Below are positions 27,660 to 40,712 of a stretch of 64,000 bases of DNA, in pieces (position 1 is the first letter of the stretch; every line of letters begins with the position of its first letter). The notes beneath the pieces are model-generated. The model did not search any database, was not told where the DNA came from, and worked only from the letters and a program-made list of their open reading frames with translations. This DNA is from Eutrigla gurnardus (taxonomy: Eukaryota; Chordata; Actinopteri; Perciformes; Triglidae). The position numbers were made by a program, and so were the translations under genes. Location of the stretch: contig OY741271.1 in assembly GCA_963514095.1 (NCBI GenBank), forward strand, positions 9,049,604 through 9,113,603. The letters run 5' to 3'.

Positions 27660-28120
27660 ATTGACATAGCTTATTTTATGTTTTTATTTTTTATTTAGGG
27701 ACAGTGCATATTAATAAACACTTCTGTCAATATGCCAGATTTAGCCAGAGGCTAGTTTCCATCTGCAGTCCCTGGCAAGATGTACAATAGGCTCCCTAAA
27801 AATTAAAACAACAGTACATTACAAGTAGGGTAAAAAAAAAACACATTAACTACGATAAAAGCAATATAGCTTAGCAATAGCGTAAAGCACATACAGTGAG
27901 GCATGCTGTCAAATAAACTTGAACTCATCTAAAACCCTGTTTTAAAGTTCAATCACAATTTAAGGAACAAAGTAGTCCAGCAAATGCTAATCCCCATATA
28001 GAAACCCTGATCTTTATTGGTTCAAAGGGATTGTTAAAAATGTAGAGGGTCCAAGACTTCGAGACGCTCACCATCAACTAATGGTGGTAAAGCTAACTCC
28101 GAGGAATTGTACTGAATCTG
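27660..28120. mobile_element. candidate dispersed fish repeat
   Basis: TTATTTAGGGACAGTGCATA, TTAATAAACACTTCTGTCAA, GCCAGATTTAGCCAGAGGCT and CCATCTGCAGTCCCTGGCAA resemble a repeat seen widely in fish genomes. The class is uncertain (I suspect the tail of a retroelement). No protein-coding remnant was identified. The boundaries are approximate. Confidence 0.4.
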
Positions 28121-29851
28121 AGTGCTGTGAAACAGTTAGAGGACACATGACGCCATGGGAGCCAGAAAAAACTCTGGCCGTGAGCATTTATCACAAACAC
28201 AATGGCTGTGAAACTCTGAAGAACATGTTGTGGGAATAACACATTGCAACTTGAGCCATTGGGTTTGACATATACTTAGTTGCCATTGTGTGAGATACAC
28301 CTGGGAAAACCAATGCCATCCTGCACATTTGACCTTCAATGAATCCTAAGTTTACACTTTCATTTCTGTGGAGTGTTTTATAAAAAAAAAAGAGTGTCTT
28401 TTGTAGGTTTTACTATGTGGTGTTGTTTTGGAGTTTTGTGTTGTACTGAGAGCTGTTTCCAATATTCTGTCCACCCCATCTATGTCAATAGAGTAAAGAA
28501 AACTGGCAACTACATGTATATTGAATAGCCACCACCCTTTTTATGCTGTTAACCTGTGTGAGCAGTTTGCTAGGTGGCAGCCACAATAGCATAATGCTAA
28601 TGTTAATGACAGCCACCATATTTGGACATCTCAATAATTGTTTCATACATCACAGAGGCAAAGCAATTCACAGGAAATGGTCCAGAGTTAGAGGTGACAT
28701 TTTTAGCATTTATGCTAGCTGTAACCTAGCCTTTTCTGTCGACTATGCTAGCTAACTGCCTCATCCTAAAATCAACGAGCCATACATTCCACAATATTAC
28801 CAGGAACCACAAACGTAATCATGTTAACATCATCTGCATTGGAAGGAAGAAACACGTATATGTATGCCTCTGTTTATTTTCAGTTCCTTATCTATGCAAT
28901 AACAGGAGACACAACACAGCAGTGGATGCTACCTGTGGGGAAAGCCTTGCATTGGTGTCATGATGATTACATTTTATCTCAGTGTCTCTACGAAGTAATG
29001 CCTATCTGTCTCCAGGACACGTCCACAAGATCCTGCTTGCTGTTTTATTATTGTTTCTACACTCCCCAAGATCACCTGTCAATCAAACTGGGTCACGGCC
29101 GCTTTTGGATTTATTGTTGACAAACTTTTTGTTAGTCGTGTGCTTTTGTGTACAGCCATGGTAGATATGGGCGTTCATATCGACTACCAAGGGTTTTTTT
29201 TCTATACTGAAGAAATCTGAAGTGTCAAATGTATCTTTTCTCAGGTAGCCGACCAGCAGGATTTCCCCCAGGAAACAGCTCCCAGTACATAAGTATGCAG
29301 CGTGTACACTCATTCCAAGGCCTGCACTTGATACCTTCACTTTGACAGAGCCCTCAGCTCCGGTGTCAGTCTCTTGTCAGTCAGCTCGAGGCAAGAGTGA
29401 GCTTTTCTCATAGGGAGACATTGCACCAGCGATCTGGATACAAACCACTGCTGGCGTTCGTGACCTTTTTCTTTCCATGGGGTGTGTTCACCCTCCGTGT
29501 TTACAACGTGTATTATTTTGTACAACAATACCGTATGTTTACAAAAGACGGCTGATGCTTCTCAACCACAGAGGGATTGTCATTTGGTCAACCTTGGTCT
29601 TCACGGAGACACAAATTGGGCCTTTGCTCTATTTTTTTTCCCCTGTTACTATCAGACACCCTCCCCCTCTCTTGTACACATCTGACACAGTTCGATTAAA
29701 TTTCACCTCTTGTCACTCGGCTCTCATGGCTTCTCCTTCGAGCTGCACCCTGACACTCGCATGCACAAACACACGCAGGCACACGGCGGTGATGGCCGAG
29801 CAGCAGGCCAGTCATGACAAGGACTTCATACTGGCACCTGGTTCTCTCGCT

Positions 29852-29864
29852 CTGTGTGTGTTTG

Positions 29865-29910
<46 letters not shown>
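29852..29910. repeat. (TG)n microsatellite with TTTG interruptions
   Basis: About 59 bp of TG broken by two TTTGTG units. Confidence 0.95.
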
Positions 29911-29913
<3 letters not shown>

Positions 29914-29988
29914 CAGACCTAATGCCTACACATCTCAGACACATATCCTGTCAGGAATACAGATGCATTCATGGACAGCATCCCACAC

Positions 29989-29994
29989 TCACTC

Positions 29995-30037
<43 letters not shown>

Positions 30038-30051
30038 TACACACACACACA

Positions 30052-30116
<65 letters not shown>
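29989..30116. repeat. compound (TC)n-(AC)n microsatellite
   Basis: About 44 bp of TC pass into about 84 bp of AC with two small interruptions near 30038 and 30051. Confidence 0.97.
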
Positions 30117-30118
<2 letters not shown>

Positions 30119-30490
30119 CTTTTCCCCCTGGTGCCAAAGAGAGTGAGCTCAGGTAGCTGTCAGGCGGTGTCCCACAGGGAACAGTGAGACAGTGGGCTAG
30201 TCAAAATCAGCCTCCTCGCCTGTCACTCTACACACACACACACACACACACACGTGTTCACACACACTCACGCACACACTGTGCTTCAGTGTGAGGAGAG
30301 AGACTGAATGAGATGCCTTGGGCAGATGCTGGACCAGTTGTCCGTGCTGCACACAAAGAGTTGTATGTGCGTGTGTGTCTATCGGGCTGACTTTCTGTCT
30401 ATCCAGTGCAGCAAAAGCCACCTGCCAGCAAGCCCAAGTGGACACGCCACCTTGCATTTAGTCTTGGCCTGGGAGTAACTGATAAGAAAC

Positions 30491-30492
<2 letters not shown>

Positions 30493-30580
<88 letters not shown>
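30493..30580. repeat. (GT)n microsatellite
   Basis: Perfect GT array of about 88 bp. Confidence 0.97.
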
Positions 30581-30583
<3 letters not shown>

Positions 30584-31523
30584 GTGTATATATCCCCAGC
30601 AGTGACACCGTTTGCTCGCCCCTCCAACATACATTGATTTCCAATCAGGTTTGCTAACTGTAAGAGCCCCCCCTTACCTTTCCACCCCCACCCCCCGGTG
30701 CTGAGGCTAGCACGTCACGCCAGCTGGCTGCGCAACAGCCTACGAAGTGGGCACAGAGCCACAGCAGCTGTAGCTGCCACAACACGGGTGAATTTATCTC
30801 TAAGTTGATGTTATACGCACACAGGTACTCCCTGTTTGCTTTCAGCATTGAGCAGCACCCTCTGACAAAGTTTATATCAGTTTTTTTTTACTTGATCAGA
30901 GCGAAGGAGTGGGTGTGAATTTAGAGATTAAAGACACGGGAGTTCTTGTTGGTTCACTTGTATAGCCTTGAAGTGGTTGGCTAACCTTGTTTTTGTTTGT
31001 GATGCTGTCCCTCCGTGTTCTCCTGGACGGGGGATCAGTGATGTTTCAAAGACTGCTAATATCATCCCACTGTCTCTAGATTGATTTTAATGTTGTTCCT
31101 GACTTTTAACAACATTTTTTGAACATCGAAGCGTTTCGAATTCTGCAATAGGCTCAGCATGCCCAACAACACACTGCGCTCGCTGTGCATGGGCGGAACG
31201 ATCCTCTCCGAAAGAATTGAGAGCATCTGTTTAGTTTACACCAGGATCACTTTTAATCCCTAATGCATTTGTTAAACTGTGAGTTCTGAACAAACCTGCA
31301 TAGTGAGATGAATCTGTTAAGATGTGCCTGTCTGATGTTTCAACATAAACTTTCTTTGCATTCACTCAAGAAAACTGAACTTTGCATTGTGCAGCTTTGT
31401 GGCCAGACAGCTTTGAGTTTTTGTCGCTGGCCTTGGAATTGTGAGAGAAATATGAATACGCTTTCATCAGATATTCTGGTATCAGTCCTAACACCTTTCT
31501 TCCCCCCTCTTCCTGTCTGGCAG

Positions 31524-31739
31524 GCTGCAGAGGGATGCTGTGTGGCTTCGGCGCCGTGTGTGAGCGTGACCAGGCGGATCCAGCCAAGGCGGAGTGTGTT
31601 TGCAAGAGAGTGGATTGTCCGTCCTTGGTGGCGCCGGTTTGCGGCTCGGATTCGTCCACCTACTCCAACGAGTGCGAGCTGGAGAAAGCCCAGTGCAACG
31701 CACAGAGACGCATCAAGGTTCTGCGCAAGGGGCCCTGCT
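31524..31739 (+). CDS. agrn: agrin exon: follistatin/Kazal module 1 (FS1)
   Basis: This 216-bp internal exon encodes about 72 residues. The acceptor follows a pyrimidine tract and ends CAG at 31523. The donor is GTAAGT at 31740, splitting a codon T|NN. The frame is fixed by ten cysteines in canonical follistatin-module spacing: an EGF-like N-lobe ([16 protein letters not shown]), then a Kazal core with [16 protein letters not shown] and [17 protein letters not shown] is the hallmark start of agrin FS1, just after the NtA/linker in the long form. There is an ATG at 31535, but it is an internal Met of that motif and not a start codon. A second AG lies 7 nt downstream of the acceptor (31530). 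Using it would remove the first cysteine and shift frame. The module lies in the extracellular rod of the protein and is predicted to be disulfide-bonded with no catalytic role. Confidence 0.95.
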
Positions 31740-34700
31740 GTAAGTAACACATCCGTCTAACAACCAACCCACCACTCTGAGACACTGACTGATTTTAACA
31801 ACTCACTCAATCTCATTTTCAAATGGAAAAGGGTTTGTGATAATTCCATGTTCGTTCAGTGCACATCAACTAATCAGGGTTTACCCACAGTATTTATTGA
31901 AGCACACCCCGCTAACTTGGTGATAGACACATTGCTTTCCCAGAACTTCTTAACAATCAAAGTATTCCACTGGTTCGTCTGTGGAAAAGCTTGTAGGTGA
32001 AGCAGCACCAGGAGGAAAGGTTCAGGTCAAGCCCTGGTTAGGACCTGCTACCAAGCAGGACCACCGCAGCCAGGCTAGCCCCTGATGTGGAAACACGTGT
32101 CATCATGGCTCAGCAGAACATTGTTAAATAAATATGAACACAAGTTCTGTTGAAAACACCAGAGGCTGCTTTTCTGTGTTAATGAGATAACCACAGTCCA
32201 AAAGATTGATATGATTCTTTGAAGATTTTTGTTTTATGTCAGCATGTGTGGGTTTTGACATTTCAAGATATCTAAATTGGCTCCTTTGATTCAGAAAAGA
32301 TCAATTCCAAAAAGTTCACTGAGTCTGCAGCATTAACGGAAATCAATCGGACCCGAAACACTCGATTTAACCGCGGTGAGAGTTGAATATCAAAGCTGTG
32401 AAGTATAGGTGTTTTAAACATAACGAGAGTCAGAGTTCACAACAATACAATGGGACACAGGACTTGGTAAGATTTGATCTTCCAGATGGCAAACTAGCAA
32501 GGTGAATTGGTAAAACACGAAGCTGCGAGTCTCGGAATGAAACTATGTTATTGTTCTTCCATTACACCCTGCCCTAACACAACACAACAGGCCTTGCCTT
32601 ATTATTTTCATCCCCCAATAATAAAACAGGTCCCCATTATGTCCAGTCTATTGTCTTTCAAATATGGCTACGCTCCCGGGGCTTAAGCACCACCTGTTTC
32701 CTCACAATGAAAAAGTGTGCCTCTCACTGCTCCCATTGGTCGCCACCGAGTGTGTGTTTTATCCCCGAGCCCCTGGTGGGTGTCCATACTCCTAGTGAAC
32801 CTCTCATTGCTTCTATTAAGCACAAGCCCATCAAGATCCAGCGCTCTGTGGGGAGCAGCGGCTTCCTGCCAAAGCTGCAACATTGCAGCAGCCTTAATAA
32901 TAACTGTAGTGTTGTGTCAGCGTCGAGCCTGCCTGCCAGTGTGGACACTCTGCTAATTCCAGGGGTCTGATTACAGTGGCGGCTCGGACCTGGCACTAAT
33001 AACACGCTTGGTGACTGCTCACCATTGGCAGAGAGGAAATAAAGAGATATAAAGGACAGAGAGCGGATGGGGGGGCAGGCAGTACAGCAGAGAGGTATCT
33101 GGAGGGGGAGGGAGTTATGTTGAAATAGGAATGAGATATGAAACATTGAGTGAACCGTGGGGGGAAGGAAGAGCAAGTGAGTGAGTGACTGAGTGAGTGA
33201 ATAGATGAACTAGAGAACAGGAGTGGATTAAATCCGGGGAGAGAAAGTGGTGTGAGTGCTGTAATGATGGTTTATGGAGGGTTAAGGCCGGCATAATTAC
33301 CACCGGCAACAACAGCAGGCAGAAAAAACCCAAAGTAAAACGTAATAATAATGATCATCCTAATGATAGTATTGCTGATAATGACGCTATGCTAGCAGGA
33401 CAGAAAGTCTCTCTTTTATAATGTCACATCCAGAACAAAGAGTCAAAAGCCTTTTTTTATTTGTCATTCCTCGTCGCTGCATTAATTGATGCTCATAGTT
33501 GGACAACTTTTAATGTAGATAATGACTGACTGTTATTTGCAAAGAACACAGAGCAATTTTTTCAAACTTTTTCTGAGCGTCTGCACCACAAATAACAACA
33601 CTGATCAATTAAGTTGAGCAGAACAGGTTGAGTTGTGTCTATATTTATGAAAATGCACAGAGGTTCTGTCTTCCGATCCAAGACAGCCAACTGCATTACT
33701 CCTGACAACCTTGACAAAGACCATGCGTACCGGATCCCCTCCCTCTGCTCTGACATCTCACAATACAAGCCCTAGACATATCATATTTGCAGCTAAGTAT
33801 TTGGCATTTCTGTGTAATTTATTCATTACGCCCCCAGTGTGTGAAGGTCTTAACTGGGAGACAAGTCTGGATATTTATAAGGAGGAAGTTTGATTTGAAA
33901 ACAGTTCATGATGTCCACACTAGCCTCGCTAACTACCTCATTTATTTTACTGTTACAGTGAAGAAGCCCATAACACAACCACCTTTTGAGCAGTTTGTAA
34001 AGCAAAATAGAAAATACAGAAAAACTTGTTCACCAACCTGCTGTTTCTCATTCTTTCACATATTAAGTCGTGACAAAGCAGCATCATATTTGTATCATAT
34101 AATCAACAATGTTTAATCAATTGTTATGAGAGATAAAGACCCTCAACATACTCCAAATTATTAGTTTATATGCTTATATATATAAAAAACTTACTTTGAA
34201 TCAGATTATTAAAATAACATGTAAGGATCCTTTCAACATACGTTTCTTTGCCATTCAGTATTGAAGCAAAACCACTGCCATAAACGAACATTAATAAACA
34301 GCTTGACTACCCCTGTTGGTCACATGACCTTTCAGATGACGGCGGTCCATTTAGAGTCCCCTACAAGATCCCCACATCACTCAAAATGTAACTCCATTCA
34401 CACGCCCTGCAGCTACACGCCGATAGACGACATTCCAGTGCAGGCTTTGTAGAATCTTGACATGATGTAGGTACATTGATTTGGCCTCAGATCTGGGTAA
34501 CGGTGGTAAGTGTAATACTTTGCAGTGAAAAAAAACCCTCTATTTACAAAGGTTAAAGGTTACTGATGCAGCCACATTTAAAAGTCTAAACTGTAGGCAA
34601 TGAGTGTTTTATCATATGGAAATGAATTCATCTTTTGTTACATTGTATGCAGTGAACTCACCACAAAGCACTCATGGTCAAGTGTGTGCCAACCACGGAG

Positions 34701-36009
34701 CTAGCCGCCATCTGTCAGTTTATTTACATTTGCTTGGATTGAACCGCCTGGTTAAAACCTGCCTTCACATCAACATGACTTTTGTCATCAGAGAGGCGGC
34801 AGACTCACAGAAAAGTATGTAAGGAATTTAGTGGGATGCAAAATTCTGTCGAAATGTAAGCAGTGGTTTAACATCCGTCGTACGACGCTCGTGTGTTTAT
34901 GTTGACTTTTGCACTTGTGCTTTGAACGTTTATACCGATTCTGTCGGGGTGAAGGTAGCAGAGCGCACGATGGTGTACCTGCGTCTCTGCCGGGCTGAAT
35001 GTGTGTGTGGAGGAGAGAGAGGGTGTTGGGAGGTCAGGGGAAGCAGACTGACAGGTTCTCATTCTCTTTCTGCCGCCTATAAATTCAGCATGAGTTTGGT
35101 ACAGAGGGTCCAGACGGGTCACCCTGGCTGGGATTATGGAGTTGTCAGTGGCGATGAGGAAGAGAGAGAGGCAGAAGATGGGAAGGTGGGAACGCGGGAG
35201 ACGGCCCAGATGAGAAAGCTGAGAGAATGAGAGAGCTTTTAACTTTAAGAATAGTGTGGGCGGCTGGATTGGCGCTTTTGTGCGAAGCCTCGTTTGACTC
35301 ATTCGATTTGAATGGTGGGTTTTCATTGGAGTAAGCGAATTGGCTAGCGCACCGAGAAGCCGTCATGTCCAATTCAAATCAACTCGGGAGTCTTATCTGG
35401 CACTCAGGAGTGTAGCCACAAAAGAAGTTTTTTCTCTCACAGATTATCCCTTTTTTAAAGGGACTGGAGTTATATGAAGCACGCTGTTATCACTAAATAC
35501 AAGTGTGAGGCTTGGTGTATGTGTTTGCGAACAGGAGGGAAGCTTCACCCTGAAGGTCCCTGACATCCGTAGGATGCTGACACCACCACATTTCCCAATG
35601 TGAGCATTCTGGTGCTTATTTAAAGCAGGACTGTGTCACTTTTTAAAGAAGAAATAGCCCATTCTTCTTCTCTTGCAAATGAAAAGTTCTCAGACAGTAA
35701 ATGTCAGCCTTGCTCATGTCATCACACTCGGGGGTTTGGCTGCTACAGTACAGCAACACTAGCCCAGTAGGACCAGTAGCTTAAGGCAGCTAAGGTTAAG
35801 CCAAACTTTAGATTGTTATTGTTATAGTGTAACTGAAACTACTGACCATTCTCCACTTGTGCTACATGGATGCTGAAAACTGCATCTTTTTAGTTTTCAT
35901 CATCCTGTAATTGCTATTTATGGCCACTTCTACATAATTCCATACAACCTGGTTCTTGTTAGCTCCACCAACGAGGTTGTTTTGTCTGTTCGGTTGGTGT
36001 TTCTTTGTG

Positions 36010-36056
36010 GTTGCCAGCAGGATTACCACCAAGATTACCACCAGCAGGATTACCAC
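36010..36056. repeat. short tandem repeat of a GATTACCACCA-like unit
   Basis: The word GATTACCAC occurs three times within 47 bp, twice as part of GCAGGATTACCAC. It lies in sequence (CTCCACCAACGAGGTTGTTT) that resembles another common fish repeat. Confidence 0.7.
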
Positions 36057-36089
36057 TTCACTTACCATACTCCTGTGTACAGTCTCTGT

Positions 36090-36732
36090 TTCAGCGTTCA
36101 TTGAACGATGGTTCTGGATGGTTTTGGGCGAACGTGAACTGAACGTACTGTATTTCTGCCTGATGAACGTTACTGTGAACACGTTCATTCTGGTGTCTGT
36201 CAACAGCACGCTCTCTCTGTTTAACTTCGTTCAATAGGGTGCCAGATTTGTAGAGAGCCTTCCAGGCAAAAACCAGGCTAAAACACACCGTAAACAGGCC
36301 TTGATATATAGTGAATAAAACACCCAATCTGGCAACACCAGCCGCCAGTGTCACACCGCAGCATACGTCATCAAAACAGAAAACAGCATGGAGGCGACAG
36401 CAACGTGTAGGGGACAAAGTACCAAGGAGGCGTCGTATTCTCATTTAAACAAGTTTTATGACAAGGTTGTTGAAATCTGACGCATAGTTTTAGTGTTAAA
36501 ACTGATCAAATAATTGCTGTGTGTGGTTCTATATAAGCTGTGGCAGCAATTTTGAAAAATAATAGCTTGCAGCAACATATTGAAAAAAATAACTATGAAC
36601 TCGTTCATTTTTGGAACTGTGAACTAAGTTAAAAATGTAGAATTATGAACTATGAACTGAACTAGTTAATTTTAAAATTTGTCAACTGAACTTTGAACTA
36701 GATCATGTAGAAAGTGAACTTTCCCAACACTG
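36090..36732. mobile_element. non-autonomous hAT-like element (GTTCA-rich), degraded
   Basis: The right end reads GAACTTTCCCAACACTG. Its reverse complement, CAGTGTTGGGAAAGTTC, is the terminal sequence I remember for a dispersed GTTCA-rich hAT-type fish repeat. The body has repeated GTTCATT, GAACTAG and ACTATGAACT words at both sides and a middle part (CCAGATTTGTAGAGAGCCTT). No transposase frame was found. The left boundary is uncertain. Confidence 0.55.
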
Positions 36733-37691
36733 CTCTGCTTCCCCCTGACTGATTGTGGTAACCACAAATGAAGTGGCCTATTTACAACCTGCACTTTGTC
36801 AGACATCGCCGTGGCAATGTCGCCATGTTGCCAGATCTGCCCTAATGACAGGTGCTCATATATCCCCACTCTTCTCACTGCACGGTTCATCTTAGCTCCG
36901 TTTGGCATAATAGTGTAAAAATCCCCTTTAACCACATTCATTTAGAAGCTCGCTCGTAATGTTGAACTGGCTATTACAACATTTAAGTGCCACGGTAACG
37001 GTGTAAGTCCTCTCTTGAGGGCAGGACAGAATGACCCACATGTCGTCGAGGCGGCGTGCTTAGTTGCCCCCAGTGCTCTGCTCTAATATTCACATAACCT
37101 GGCCCTTAATGGTTCAGACCAGCGCCGTGCCAGCTTCCTCATTATCTTCCTTTTGTTCTAGATGGATGATTTAGGTTGGGCAAGGTTACATCTCTAGCGG
37201 TCAAACGGGCAAGTGTTGAGCAGATAATAGCCTCTGATACTATCAAAATTAAAAGGAGAGGCCGCGTTCAAATTGGCCCGGCAGGAGTTCCTAACAACAC
37301 AAGGCGAGAGGCGAAAAGCGGCCAGTTAAGAAAAGAAAGAACTGCGAGGCAGAGGGGAAGAAAAACGGCAAGCAGAAGCACTTTCTGGTTGGGAGAGAGA
37401 CCAGCGATGCGTGTTTGTGTGCGTATCAGTGCGCGTGCGGACACGCTGCAGTCGGCCGGGGAATGTGTGAACCAAGTTGGCTCTGCTGACATCGAAGTTG
37501 GGGCAGAGTGGCAAATAAACTCCCTCTCCCTGAAGTGCTGCAGAACTCATCTTGTGTGGCCATTCTCGTGGAACGTGGACTTTTCATTCTTTTTCTTTTT
37601 CTTCTTGAAGGAGTGCAACAAGTAATGCAAAAAAAAAAAAAGTGGTGTGTGGTGAGGTGACTGGGGTTCAAGAGAGTGATCAATGGAGATT

Positions 37692-37694
<3 letters not shown>

Positions 37695-37773
<79 letters not shown>
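37695..37773. repeat. (TG)n microsatellite
   Basis: Perfect TG array of about 79 bp. Confidence 0.97.
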
Positions 37774-37774
<1 letters not shown>

Positions 37775-38989
37775 GGCCACAAGCTCGGACCGCTTACTCT
37801 ATCAGTCCTCTCTCTCTCCATGCTTTAGAGAGGGCTTTATCTCGCCAGCACTGACACACTCTTGTGTCCTCACAGTGAAAGGAGAAAGGCATCAGTACTC
37901 CACACCTGCTCCTCTGTCTGCTCTAACATACTGCAGGCAATCGGGACCAATACCAGGCGGATGTGAACCTCTCCATCTTAAACAGGAAGTACGTGATGCT
38001 GCTTGAGCTATTCACAATTCAGAGCTATGATAGTGATTTGATGCATTTGCATTGAATTTTTCTGTATTGAGTAGGCTCAAACATGTCTCCTATGCAGCCA
38101 TATCACATTTACAACCAAAAGGAGGATAAACATTTCCATGGTTATGTTTTGAAAACACCTGGTTAATGTTTGGAAGGATGTGGATTGTGAAAGCGTGGCC
38201 TCTGGTGTCAAAATAAATATAATCCCGGCGACAGTTCCTACTAAATGTCTTTGTCGTTTGTGAGTCCTGCATCTGGATATGTTTGCAGATTTACAGAATT
38301 AGATGATACTGTATATGAGTATTCTGCATGTGCAAAAGTGTTTCTTTGGAGACCAGTAACTGTAAAAATCCCATATGAATTATACATGTTGACCCTTACA
38401 TTATACGAGGGCGTCGTCCCTTTCACAGGACCAATATTACACCTCTGTGAGAGTTTGGAGTTACATGTCCGACAGCTTTCTCCTCCACCACCGGATCCAC
38501 ACATTTGGAGAACCTTTGACATGGAGCACTGAGTTTTTTTTTTATAACTTTAATTTTCCTGAAAAGGCTTTTCCCTAGAGAAGCTAAAGCCATGGTCTCT
38601 GGCCTGAGCTTGTTACCCTCGCTGTACTTTTTGTCTTCTGCCAGGTGCCAGTTTTGGCTGATTGTTAAGGTGTCTGGGCTGGGCCGGTTAAAGCCCTGAT
38701 TGATCCCCTCGTAGGGCCCAAAGCTGGCTGGAAGTGAAGCTTTCAGGAAATCTCCTGCAAACAAAATCCTCATTCTGGAGAGTCGGAGATGAAAGCCAAC
38801 CTGCTTTATTCTTCCTCTACACCCACATGCTCCCTCTCCTTCCTTCCCCCCCACTTCTCTCTTTGCTCAGTCTCCGACGAGCTCTTTTGTTACCCCAGTG
38901 ACACGCCCGGTTGCCCCCGGTGCCAGTGGACTGCTGGTAATAGCTGTAGATGGTGGAGATGACTTTTGGGTTTGCCGGAGCAGATAACA

Positions 38990-39235
38990 ATGTTCTGTCC
39001 TTCTGCTCTCCTTTCCTCCTTCACTTCCTCTCTCCAATCTTCCCTCCTTCCCTTTATTTGTCTTTTCCTATTTTCTTCCTCATTAGTTGTATCCCTCCGA
39101 TGTCTTTATTCCCTTTCCCTCCCTTTCTTCCACACTCTGCTCCACTTCTTCTCCCACACATTCGTTCTTTTCCCCTCCCCATCTTTCCCCCTCTTCCTCC
39201 CTCTTCCTCCCTCTTCCCTTTGAGTCCATTCTTTT
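38990..39235 (+). repeat. long polypyrimidine tract
   Basis: About 245 bp of the + strand are almost all C and T, with CTTCCTCCCT units near 39191-39217. Open frames here are Ser/Leu/Pro/Phe-rich artefacts of composition. Confidence 0.85.
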
Positions 39236-39568
39236 TCATGTCATTTCATCTCTCCTTTGCTTCGCTGTTGGACCAGCTCAAAATAACTCTCACCGCTCCT
39301 TACTTCACTTTCTCCTTTTTCTTACTGTTTCTCTCATCAGCAGTAACACACACACACACACACACATACACAGACAGAGTAATCAAATTCCTCCAGCGTG
39401 ATTGCTGAACACATTTATGTGCACACACATGCACTCACACAAGCACGCAGGGCGAGAGGTCATTGTAAATAACTCGGTTTCCGTGCTTTCATTTCCCTGG
39501 GGCAATGACTCTTGCTTGGTATTCATAACCATAACATGCAGAACCTGACAGACTGACTCTCTCTGTGT

Positions 39569-39616
<48 letters not shown>
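39569..39616. repeat. (GT)n microsatellite
   Basis: GT array of about 48 bp, the first long one of a cluster spanning 39.3-40.8 kb. Confidence 0.96.
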
Positions 39617-39619
<3 letters not shown>

Positions 39620-39750
39620 GATACTGTATTCATACCCGTATGCATGTACACACATACACACACACACGGTCGTACTTAGTGAAATATGCACTCTCTAGGC
39701 GTTTTGCAAACGGATAGATTGAAGAACTTACATTTTGTTATCGTCCCTCA

Positions 39751-39770
39751 ACACACACACACACACACAG

Positions 39771-39827
<57 letters not shown>
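39751..39827. repeat. (CA)n microsatellite, one interruption
   Basis: CA array of about 77 bp with one AGG interruption near 39770. Confidence 0.96.
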
Positions 39828-39828
<1 letters not shown>

Positions 39829-39953
39829 CTTTACTTGCTGTTCCACTCGTCTGTGTCCACTGATACATGTAAGACAAATCCTGTCTTCTTCATCTCCCTC
39901 TCTGTATATCCAGCGTTCACCTCTCTAAAACCTGCAGGGAAAATAACCATTAT

Positions 39954-39956
<3 letters not shown>

Positions 39957-40019
<63 letters not shown>
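39957..40019. repeat. (CA)n microsatellite
   Basis: Perfect CA array of about 63 bp. Confidence 0.97.
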
Positions 40020-40021
<2 letters not shown>

Positions 40022-40319
40022 GCTAATACCAGACAAGGGGTTGAGTTTTGGTGCTTTTTAATGTATTTATGTGTTTGGCGTCTACTGAATTAAACATCCT
40101 TGTTTGTTATTTTCCCCACACATGCTTGGGAGACATCGAAAAGGAGTGAAAACAATAATAAAAGCAAAGCAGTGTTGAAAACATGAGGATAACTACCAGC
40201 TCAGCAGACAATAATGGATATTTTATTTTATTTGTGTGGAACAAGAATGGCGACAACTGTCAGGAGCTGGATTTCTAAAGAACAGCTATTTGTGTCTTTG
40301 TTGGCTGGGTTTCTGTGGT

Positions 40320-40340
40320 ATGTGTGTGTGTGTGTATAAA

Positions 40341-40402
<62 letters not shown>

Positions 40403-40404
40403 AA

Positions 40405-40476
<72 letters not shown>
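40320..40476. repeat. duplicated (TG)n array with TATAAATGTC spacers
   Basis: Three TG blocks are separated by two copies of a TATAAATGTCTG spacer, pointing to duplication of a larger unit. Confidence 0.95.
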
Positions 40477-40478
<2 letters not shown>

Positions 40479-40712
40479 CCTATGTCACACAGTGTATGTC
40501 CTCCTATAAACCAGACTCTCTAAAGTGAGTTCCAGACAGACAGAAAAGAGAACAGCTTGTCTAAACACTAAACAAAAAGTGATTTGTGTTGAGTTTATTT
40601 ATCATTTTGTTTTAAAACATTTACAGAGTTTGTACAAGATATTTGAAAAGTGAAACGTTTTCAAAACGATATCCATATTCTTCATTGAACTTTTTACTCC
40701 ATACATCTAGGT

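Larger units (their letters stand above)
21001..31523. other. non-coding DNA upstream of FS1
   Basis: No exon was recognised. It ends in the pyrimidine tract and acceptor of the FS1 exon, so at least the right part is intron. It holds a candidate interspersed repeat at 27.66-28.12 kb, dinucleotide arrays at 25.37, 29.85-30.12, 30.23 and 30.49-30.58 kb, and repeat-poor sequence elsewhere. I looked specifically for an exon like the agrin SN transmembrane first exon and for the NtA domain and found neither. A short or diverged first exon could be missed by eye. Confidence 0.6.

Noticed and set aside
31535..31537. ATG as a gene start for a small Kazal protein
   Set aside because: The cysteine at 31526-31528 and the acceptor upstream show that this Met is internal to the FS1 module.
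31340..31750. Minus-strand open frame over FS1, and similar ones over FS2 (50631-50999), FS3 (52894-53145) and FS4 (55642-56064)
   Set aside because: They are antisense shadows of GC-rich exons with no recognisable protein features.
31308..31760. 150-residue + strand open frame across the FS1 exon
   Set aside because: It is in the wrong frame relative to the ten-cysteine FS1 reading and extends into intron on both sides.
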